From the NCBI GenBank assembly GCA_027023915.1, contig JALVUB010000064.1:1-10469 (forward strand): 10,469 nucleotides of DNA, written 5' to 3'. How positions within the stretch are numbered: position 1 is the stretch's first letter; each line of letters begins with the position of its first letter. Position numbers and translations under genes: made by a program. The stretch comes from Sedimenticola sp. Its GTDB lineage: Bacteria > Pseudomonadota > Gammaproteobacteria > Chromatiales > Chromatiaceae. A model generated the notes under the pieces. That model ran no database searches and was not told the DNA's origin. It saw nothing but the letters and a program-made list of their open reading frames with translations. Below are positions 1-5,381 of the stretch, one piece after another.

Positions 1-1
1 G

Positions 2-214
2 CCAGTGTTGGATCTTGACTATGCGGAAGATTCCAGCGCGGAAACCGACATGAATATCGTCATGGACGATGCCCAGCGTTTTATCGAAATTCAGGGCACC
101 GCGGAGGGTACACCCTTCACCAGCGCGGAAATGGAAGCCATGCTGGAGCTGGCGGGAAACGGAATCGACGAGATCATGGAGGCGCAGCGGAAGGCGCTGG
201 ACAACGGTTCCTGA
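2..214 (+). CDS. rph: Ribonuclease PH, C-terminal part (5' end outside window)
   Basis: RNase PH is a phosphorolytic 3'-to-5' exoribonuclease that trims the 3' ends of tRNA precursors in the cytoplasm, working as a ring of subunits. Only the last 70 or so codons are present; the frame is open to the left edge, so the gene starts upstream. The visible peptide carries the family block DLDYAEDSSAETDMN, which in RNase PH lies around the active-site acidic residues, followed by the conserved FIEIQGTAEGTPF segment and a C-terminal helix rich in E and A ending in DNGS. The stop is TGA at 212-214. In many gammaproteobacteria rph lies a few genes away from rdgB, and that is also so here (rdgB begins at 806 with one gene between). 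The identity is clear from the two conserved blocks; nothing can be said about the missing N-terminus. Confidence 0.95.
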   Translation, partial: PVLDLDYAEDSSAETDMNIVMDDAQRFIEIQGTAEGTPFTSAEMEAMLELAGNGIDEIMEAQRKALDNGS

Positions 215-238
215 AACAATTTCGGCCTGGCCCCGGTC

Positions 239-261
239 TGTTCCAAAAATTCCAGGGAACA
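239..261 (+). promoter_or_regulatory. Small inverted repeat covering the DoxX gene's ribosome binding site
   Basis: TGTTCC (239-244) is the exact inverse complement of GGAACA (256-261), with an 11-base A-rich loop. The right arm includes part of the only Shine-Dalgarno-like stretch (AGGGA, 254-258) ahead of the ATG at 270. If it folds in mRNA it would partly hide that site. The stem is only six pairs and may be chance; the regulatory reading is inference. Confidence 0.25.
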
Positions 262-269
262 CGACCATC

Positions 270-746
270 ATGCAAATCGTACAAACCGCCAACCGTTTCT
301 ATCTCTGGCTGGCCGACCGGCTGCAACAGATTTCCCCACTTTTTGATCTGGGCGTCCGCCTGTGGGTGGCATGGGCTTTCTTCAAGTCCGGCCTGGGCAA
401 GGTGCATGACTGGGACAGCACCCTCTATCTGTTCGACTACGAGTATGCCGTACCCCTTTTGCCCCCCCATGTCGCGGCCTGGGTGGGCGCCGGCACAGAA
501 CTGACCCTGCCCGTGCTGGTGGCCCTGGGTGTCGCCGGACGGCTTTCGGCCCTGGCTCTGTTCCTGTTCAACGGCATCGCCGTCTATTCCTATAAGAGCG
601 TCTTGCTCTCCCCCGCGGGCGCCGCCGGGCTTCAGCAACACATTCTTTGGGGCACCATGCTGCTGTTCATCGTTTTCCACGGCCCGGGGAAACTTTCACT
701 GGACACTTTCTTCTGCCATCTGAAGGGGAAAAAAGAAGGTAGTTAG
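270..746 (+). CDS. DoxX-family small integral membrane protein
   Basis: This 158-residue protein belongs to the DoxX-like membrane family. Members include a subunit of archaeal thiosulfate:quinone oxidoreductase, but most bacterial members have no settled reaction. Four membrane segments can be read at about residues 24-41, 68-88, 91-107 and 122-138. The first runs into the family signature AFFKSGLGKVHDWDSTLYLF, followed by EYAVPLLPP and the helix-starting TELTLPVLVALG. The C-terminal GPGKLSLD is also typical. The frame is open further upstream to 69, but that part overlaps rph in another frame and gives a basic, low-complexity peptide. The ATG at 270 follows a weak AGGGA at 11 bases and opens directly into family-like sequence. 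It sits 55 bases after rph, so co-transcription is likely. The family is confident; the function is unknown. Confidence 0.85.
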   Translation: MQIVQTANRFYLWLADRLQQISPLFDLGVRLWVAWAFFKSGLGKVHDWDSTLYLFDYEYAVPLLPPHVAAWVGAGTELTLPVLVALGVAGRLSALALFLFNGIAVYSYKSVLLSPAGAAGLQQHILWGTMLLFIVFHGPGKLSLDTFFCHLKGKKEGS

Positions 747-805
747 CCTTTTTCCAGATCCTATGGTTAGAATGCCCGCTCCCCAATAAGCCGTCGTCCT
801 TTCCG
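747..805 (+). promoter_or_regulatory. Short intergenic with possible rdgB promoter
   Basis: The 59 bases between the DoxX gene and rdgB contain TAGAAT at 768-773, five of six matches to a sigma-70 minus-10 box, which would start transcription near 780 and leave a leader of about 26 bases. The minus-35 region is poor (TTAGCC at 743-748 matches three of six, with a 19-base spacer). No clear Shine-Dalgarno is seen before the rdgB ATG. Across the DoxX stop codon, GGAAAAA (727-733) can pair with TTTTTCC (749-755), a weak AT-rich hairpin that might attenuate read-through. Both readings are tentative. Confidence 0.3.
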
Positions 806-1408
806 ATGACCCAACGCATCGTTCTAGCCAGCAATAATCCCAACAAGGCGCGTGAATTTGGCCAACTGCTCAAGGGAAGCGGTATTGAGATCGTGCCCCA
901 ATCCCATTTCCAGGTGCCCGAAGCCGATGAAACCGGGCTCACCTTCGTGGAAAACGCGATCCTCAAAGCGCGCAATGCCTCCGCTTACTCAGAACTTCCC
1001 GCCATCGCAGACGACTCCGGCCTTGAAGTGGATGCCTTGGGCGGCGAACCCGGCATCCATTCCGCCCGCTTCGCGGGTGACGAGGCCTCGGATGCGGACA
1101 ATAACGCACTGCTGCTGGAACGACTGCGGGATCTGCCCGACGAAAAACGAACCGCCCGTTTCCAGTGCCTGTTGGTCTTCCTCCGTCATGAGAAAGACCC
1201 CACGCCCATCATCTGTCAGGGCACCTGGGAAGGCCGTATTCTTTACAACCCCCAGGGAGAAAATGGCTTTGGGTATGATCCGCTTTTCTTTGTACCAGAG
1301 AAGGGTTGCAGCGCGGCCGAGCTGCCCGCCGAGGTGAAGAACGCTTTGAGCCATCGAGGAAAAGCGCTGCGCTGCCTGGTGGAACGCCTCACCTCATGGC
1401 AACCCTGA
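806..1408 (+). CDS. rdgB: dITP/XTP pyrophosphatase (RdgB/HAM1 family)
   Basis: RdgB hydrolyses the non-canonical nucleotides dITP, ITP and XTP (and dHAPTP-like analogues) to the monophosphate and pyrophosphate, keeping deaminated purines out of DNA and RNA. The 200-residue length is normal for the family. Motifs in order: the phosphate-binding SNNPNKAREF near the N-terminus (residues 9-18); ETGLTFVENAILKAR with the metal-binding glutamate at 42; ADDSGLEVDALGG with the catalytic aspartate in the DDSG motif (69-70); PGIHSARFAG; GFGYDPLFF (154-162), which recognises the base; and SHRGKAL (182-188), the conserved base-binding serine-histidine-arginine. The start at 806 opens directly into the first beta strand. 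It lies two genes after rph, as in many gammaproteobacteria, but hemW, often its downstream partner, is absent; a gene on the other strand follows instead. Confidence 0.97.
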   Translation: MTQRIVLASNNPNKAREFGQLLKGSGIEIVPQSHFQVPEADETGLTFVENAILKARNASAYSELPAIADDSGLEVDALGGEPGIHSARFAGDEASDADNNALLLERLRDLPDEKRTARFQCLLVFLRHEKDPTPIICQGTWEGRILYNPQGENGFGYDPLFFVPEKGCSAAELPAEVKNALSHRGKALRCLVERLTSWQP

Positions 1409-1469
1409 AGGAAAGCCAAGCACAGTTTCCTTCACGGAATCTCAAAAAATTGCCATCCCGGATTTTTTT
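1406..1469. terminator. Convergent intergenic with two weak inverted repeats; possible two-way terminator
   Basis: rdgB and the minus-strand peptidase-hydrolase gene end facing each other across 60 bases. A perfect nine-pair inverted repeat, TGAAGGAAA (1406-1414) against TTTCCTTCA (1426-1434), starts on the rdgB stop codon, with an 11-base loop. Further on, AAAAAAT (1444-1450) can pair with ATTTTTT (1462-1468). The seven-T run at 1463-1469 serves plus-strand transcripts and the A run at 1444-1449 gives a U run for minus-strand ones. Neither hairpin is GC-rich and neither is directly followed by its T run, so this is not a textbook intrinsic terminator. Confidence 0.35.
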
Positions 1470-3262
1470 CAGTAGGTCAGATCCTGGTTCGTAAAAGAAC
1501 GGCCGGGCGCTTTCCCCAACACCCGTCGCAGAATGTGATTCATGGTCCAGGGGTCGTTATCAAAACCGCCATGGCTGGTACTGCGCGTGACCTGCCCGGT
1601 AACGCCATCAGAATAGTGAAAACGCGGCTGTCCACCTGCCCGGGGCGCCCCTTTTGAGAATTTTTGCATTCCCAACAGGGCCGCCTGCCGCTTTGGTTCG
1701 AATGCATTTGAAACCAGATAGAGCAGGGATTTGTGGTAAAGCCCGGCCACGTTGTCATCCTTCTCCAGACGCTCGTTGAGGTTGTAAACATCCATCTTCT
1801 GTATTCTCAGCCGGGCGCTTTGTTGCAAGGCCGGCAGGTAATTCTTCTGGTACCAGTCCAGGGTACAGGCGGGTGCCATCAGGCTACAGCTGTCGAACAC
1901 CAACCGCCGCCTGCGTAGCGTGGCCAGCAGCGACCCCAAAGCCACGCCGCCGGTACTGTGTCCCACCAGATGCAGTCCCAGCTTTCGCCCCTTTTCGCTT
2001 AGCGCCTTGAGCAGCCGTTCGATGGCGTCGGTGGCCGCGCCACCTGGCGCGAAGGCCCTGTGGGCATCGCGCTTCATCTCTTCCCACAAAAGAGCGCCCG
2101 GCTTCCGCAACAACCCTTCGATGAGCCGGTCGATCCAGTCGCTGAAACCACCCGCGCGGCCCTCTCCTTCCAGGCATTTTCGACGCACCAGATCGACCAT
2201 CTCTTCCACCAGGCCGGTGTCGTACATGATGTGGAAAGGGTAGATGCCGTTGGCCTTGAAAACATCGCGCATGGCGTCGATCCGGCGCGCCGAGTCCTGG
2301 GAAGTGTTTAGACCACCATGCACATAAATCAACAGATGTCGATATTTGTCGCTGGCGGCCAGCAGACGGGCGGTTTCGCTTACATCATGGGGATCGCTCC
2401 AGTAGCGTCCCTGACGAACATAATCCCCATCGTCCACATGGACGAAGTGGCCAGCGATGCGGGATCGCGGCACCTTGGCCACGCGGCCACGCTCCTGCTG
2501 GACAGGCTTTGCCTGGGACGGCCGCAAGCCGAAAATCCGCGGCGTGGGCAGCGCCAGGCGGAACACCCAGGCGTCCCAGACGTTCTCGATCCAGTCTTCG
2601 TAGGTCCAGATCGCCAGGCCGTCCTCTCCCCAGCCCCTGCCCCAGGAGTTCTGCACCCGGAAGCCCCGCTCGTCATACCCCACAAGCACAAAGGCGTGGC
2701 CGCCATCGGGCTCTCCACCCGCCTCGATGACACCGTCGCGCGGTTCATCCCACCCCTTATGCACCTGGGCGGTGACCACCACCGCGCCCGCTTCGTTGAG
2801 CGCCGCGTGATAGTGGCTTACCTCAGGTTGGAGGCGGTAGTAAGCTCCCACGGTATGATTGCGGGCGTCCTTGGCGCGCCTAACGGTCAACCGTCCGGCA
2901 CTGCCCACCCGGAAAGGCCAGAGCGCCTCGCGGCAGACACCCATGTTGACCCACCCCTTGATGGCGCCCCGCAGGCTGGAGCCGTCATAATGCTCGCCCG
3001 GCCATTCGTCGTAACGCTTTGCCATTTCGTACAACATGCGCGGGCTGACCCGCAGCGATTCACCCATCCGCGCATACTGCAAATTGATGGCGGCCGCCAG
3101 AGAGAAGCCCGTGCAGGCGCTGGAACCGTGCTGGTTCATGATGGTCAGGCCTTCTGGCGGATCGAGACGGGGCGGCAGGCGTTGCAGACGGGGTCTGTAG
3201 ATCCAGTCCCGCAGGTCCGGGACATCGGGGGTGGCGTTTTTCCGGCGTCGGGTTCGCGGCAT
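1469..3262 (-). CDS. Fusion of papain-like (C1) cysteine peptidase and serine alpha/beta-hydrolase
   Basis: This 597-residue protein has two catalytic domains. Residues about 12-240 are a C1 (papain-like) peptidase: Gln44 and Cys50 in NQHGSSACTGF have the papain oxyanion-Gln to Cys spacing, His189 lies in GGHAFVLVGYD, and Asn205 in QNSWGRGWGEDG. After a basic linker (about 241-300), residues about 306-597 look like an alpha/beta-hydrolase: LLIYVHGGLN (311-320) as oxyanion strand-turn, GHSTGG with nucleophile Ser436, and a possible His564 in SHGGFD; Asp491 is one candidate acid. There is no signal peptide, membrane segment or long inhibitory propeptide, so a cytoplasmic location, or export by a non-Sec route, is inferred. 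The start at 3262 is chosen because AGGGA lies eight bases upstream; an in-frame ATG at 3289 would add nine residues but has no such site. It is convergent to rdgB and divergent from ispH. Substrate and role are unknown. Confidence 0.85.
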   Translation of the reverse strand: MPRTRRRKNATPDVPDLRDWIYRPRLQRLPPRLDPPEGLTIMNQHGSSACTGFSLAAAINLQYARMGESLRVSPRMLYEMAKRYDEWPGEHYDGSSLRGAIKGWVNMGVCREALWPFRVGSAGRLTVRRAKDARNHTVGAYYRLQPEVSHYHAALNEAGAVVVTAQVHKGWDEPRDGVIEAGGEPDGGHAFVLVGYDERGFRVQNSWGRGWGEDGLAIWTYEDWIENVWDAWVFRLALPTPRIFGLRPSQAKPVQQERGRVAKVPRSRIAGHFVHVDDGDYVRQGRYWSDPHDVSETARLLAASDKYRHLLIYVHGGLNTSQDSARRIDAMRDVFKANGIYPFHIMYDTGLVEEMVDLVRRKCLEGEGRAGGFSDWIDRLIEGLLRKPGALLWEEMKRDAHRAFAPGGAATDAIERLLKALSEKGRKLGLHLVGHSTGGVALGSLLATLRRRRLVFDSCSLMAPACTLDWYQKNYLPALQQSARLRIQKMDVYNLNERLEKDDNVAGLYHKSLLYLVSNAFEPKRQAALLGMQKFSKGAPRAGGQPRFHYSDGVTGQVTRSTSHGGFDNDPWTMNHILRRVLGKAPGRSFTNQDLTY

Positions 3263-3322
3263 GGTGAAATTCCCTTTATGATGTTCCATCGTGGTTCATG
3301 GTAACGCTTTTTCCGTGATTGA
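3263..3322. promoter_or_regulatory. Divergent intergenic with possible ispH promoter
   Basis: These 60 bases must serve both the minus-strand peptidase-hydrolase and ispH. On the plus strand TATGAT at 3277-3282 matches five of six bases of a minus-10 box; the best minus-35 at 18 bases is TTCGCG (3253-3258), a weak three of six. It would place the ispH start of transcription near 3289, giving a leader of about 34 bases. On the minus strand AGGGA (read from 3275 to 3271) is the ribosome binding site of the fusion gene. The promoter call is tentative. Confidence 0.3.
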
Positions 3323-4264
3323 ATGAAAATTCTTCTAGCCAACCCCCGGGGCTTTTGCGCCGGCGTCGATCGGGCCATCGAAATCGTCGAACACGCGGTG
3401 GCGGCTTTCGGCGCGCCCATCTATGTGCGTCACGAGGTGGTACACAACCGTTTCGTGGTGGAAAACCTTAAGCGCAAGGGCGTGATCTTTGTCGACGACC
3501 TGGACGAGGTACCCGACGGCAACACCGTCATCTTCAGCGCCCACGGTGTCTCCCAGGCGGTCAAGCAAAAGGCCGAGCGGCGCGATCTTCAGGTCTTCGA
3601 CGCCACATGCCCCCTGGTAACCAAAGTCCATCTGCAAGTGGCCAGATACTGCCGAAACGGGTTCGAGGTAATTCTCATCGGCCACAAAGGACACCCGGAA
3701 GTGGAAGGCACCATGGGGCAGTACCATTGCGCTGAAGGAATAGGCATTCATCTGGTGGAAAAAGCTGGAGACGTGGAACAACTACAGGTTAGACGACCCG
3801 ACCGCCTCGCCTTCGTTACCCAGACCACCCTCTCCATGGACGACACCGCCGTCATCATTGAAGCACTGCGCAAGCGCTTTCCCACAATTCAGGGGCCACG
3901 CAAGGACGATATCTGTTACGCCACCCAGAACCGTCAGGACGCGGTAAAGCGCCTGGCCAAAAAAAGCGACGTGATCCTGGTGGTGGGATCTCCCAACAGC
4001 TCCAACTCCAACAGGCTCAAGGAGATCGCGGAAAAACTGGGCAGGCCCGCCTATCTGGTGGACAGCCCCGACGATCTGCAACCCGGCTGGTTCAGGGAAG
4101 AAACGGTGATCGGGGTCACCGCTGGCGCCTCGGCCCCGGAAGAGTTGGTGGACCAGGTATTGGAGCGACTGCGAAGCTGGGGCGCCCGCTACATGGCAGA
4201 AGATAAGGGCAAACGGGAAGAGGTCACCTTCCCTCTGCCCAAGACGCTGCAACACCTTGGCTGA
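3323..4264 (+). CDS. ispH: 4-hydroxy-3-methylbut-2-enyl diphosphate reductase
   Basis: IspH (LytB) carries out the last step of the MEP pathway, reducing HMBPP to isopentenyl and dimethylallyl diphosphate with an oxygen-sensitive iron-sulfur cluster in the cytoplasm. The 313 residues match the family length. The three cluster cysteines are Cys12 (RGFCAGV), Cys96 (DATCPLV) and Cys198 (DDICYATQNRQ). Substrate-binding residues also stand: His41 (RHEVVHN), His74 (SAHGVS), His124 and Glu126 (GHKGHPEVEG), Thr168 (TQTT), the SPNSSNSNRL loop (223-232) and Ser270 (TAGAS). The start is firm: a TGA stop sits in frame directly before the ATG, although no Shine-Dalgarno is evident. The acidic and basic C-terminal tail (EDKGKREEVTFPLPK) is usual in gammaproteobacteria. 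thiO follows after 10 bases, so the two genes probably share a transcript. Confidence 0.98.
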   Translation: MKILLANPRGFCAGVDRAIEIVEHAVAAFGAPIYVRHEVVHNRFVVENLKRKGVIFVDDLDEVPDGNTVIFSAHGVSQAVKQKAERRDLQVFDATCPLVTKVHLQVARYCRNGFEVILIGHKGHPEVEGTMGQYHCAEGIGIHLVEKAGDVEQLQVRRPDRLAFVTQTTLSMDDTAVIIEALRKRFPTIQGPRKDDICYATQNRQDAVKRLAKKSDVILVVGSPNSSNSNRLKEIAEKLGRPAYLVDSPDDLQPGWFREETVIGVTAGASAPEELVDQVLERLRSWGARYMAEDKGKREEVTFPLPKTLQHLG

Positions 4265-4274
4265 CAACCGCGTC

Positions 4275-5381
4275 ATGACCAGTTACGACATCCTCATCGT
4301 CGGTGCCGGCATCGCCGGCCTGCTCAGCGCACGGGAACTCCACCATGCCGGCGCTTCGGTGGTGGTGTTGGAACGAGGTGAACCGGCACGGGAGTCCTCC
4401 TGGGCTGGTGGCGGCATACTGTCGCCACTTTATCCCTGGCGCTACAGCGACAGCATCACCCGGCTGGCATCCTGGAGCCAGGCCGCCTATCCGGAGCTGT
4501 GCAATGGGCTGCTTCAGGCCACCGGGATCGACCCACAGCATGTTATCAGCGGCCTGTTGATCCACGCCCCTGATGAAGAGCGTCAGGCCCTGGAATGGGC
4601 CAAACGGTTCCAGTGGAAGGTGGCGCTGTTGCATCAAAAAGAGATCAGGGCATTGGAACCCGCCAGACGAAACCCGCCAGACTCCATGCTCTGGTTTCCC
4701 GACATTGCCCAGGTGCGCAATCCACGGCTGGTGAAAGCACTGATAAAGGATCTGGAACAGAAAGGTGTTCAGATCCGTGCTCACTGTCCGGTGGAGCGGT
4801 TGGAAGCTGACGCCCACGAGGTGGCAGCCCAGTGCGGCAGTGAACGCATAAGGGCTGGCAAGGCCTTGGTCTGCGCCGGCGCCTGGAGCCGGAAACTGCT
4901 GGCGCCGTTGACGCCGGCGCCAGAGATCCGCCCCGTGCGCGGCCAGATGCTGCTGTTCCGAACCCGCCCCGGCACCATCCGCCGAATGGTGCTGGAAGAG
5001 AGCCGTTACACAGTACCGCGCAAGGACGGCCGGCTGCTGTTCGGCAGCACTATCGAGGAAGCAGGTTTCGACAAATCCACCACGGCGGATGCTCGGGAGG
5101 CGCTTTATCGGATCGCGGTGACACGTTTTCCGGTACTGGAGAAATTTCCAGTGGAAAAACACTGGGCGGGGCTCCGACCCGGCTCTCCCAACGGCGTGCC
5201 CTACATAGGCCGACATCCAGAACATCGAAATCTCTTCATTAACGCCGGCCACTACCGCAACGGCGTGGTGCTGGGACCGGCCTCGGCGCGGCTGGTGACG
5301 GATCTGATACTGGAACGCGAACCCATGCTGGATGCTTCGCCCTACGGATTCGAAGCCCAGCGTCGGGATCAGCGCTCCTGA
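4275..5381 (+). CDS. thiO: Glycine oxidase ThiO, FAD-dependent
   Basis: ThiO oxidises glycine with FAD and oxygen to the imine used to build the thiazole ring of thiamine, releasing hydrogen peroxide. In the 368-residue chain the Rossmann motif VGAGIAGLLSARELHHAGASVVVLERG lies at residues 9-35 (GxGxxG with the acidic residue Glu34 for the FAD ribose), followed by SSWAGGGILSPLYPW (41-55), typical of this amino-acid oxidase branch. Substrate residues known from the Bacillus enzyme have counterparts one position away: Tyr245 (ESRYTVPR), Arg301 (GLRPGSP) and Arg328 (GHYRNG). The ATG at 4275 was chosen because the family N-terminus begins there; a TTG at 4257 overlapping ispH is possible but adds only six unconserved residues. 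No other thi gene is in the window. DadA-like D-amino acid dehydrogenase is the main alternative, and less likely. Confidence 0.88.
   Translation: MTSYDILIVGAGIAGLLSARELHHAGASVVVLERGEPARESSWAGGGILSPLYPWRYSDSITRLASWSQAAYPELCNGLLQATGIDPQHVISGLLIHAPDEERQALEWAKRFQWKVALLHQKEIRALEPARRNPPDSMLWFPDIAQVRNPRLVKALIKDLEQKGVQIRAHCPVERLEADAHEVAAQCGSERIRAGKALVCAGAWSRKLLAPLTPAPEIRPVRGQMLLFRTRPGTIRRMVLEESRYTVPRKDGRLLFGSTIEEAGFDKSTTADAREALYRIAVTRFPVLEKFPVEKHWAGLRPGSPNGVPYIGRHPEHRNLFINAGHYRNGVVLGPASARLVTDLILEREPMLDASPYGFEAQRRDQRS

Noticed and set aside
69..269. Upstream extension of the DoxX frame into rph
   Set aside because: The extension gives a basic Arg/Trp/Pro-rich peptide over rph codons, and the family N-terminus starts at the ATG at 270.
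2318..3304. A 328-codon open frame on the plus strand opposite the peptidase-hydrolase gene
   Set aside because: The opposite strand encodes intact catalytic motifs over the same bases, while this peptide shows no family features.
3275..3304. Possible minus-strand promoter for the peptidase-hydrolase gene (TTACCA and CATAAA, 18 apart)
   Set aside because: The minus-10 box overlaps the Shine-Dalgarno, so transcripts would start at or after the ribosome binding site; not compatible with the chosen start.
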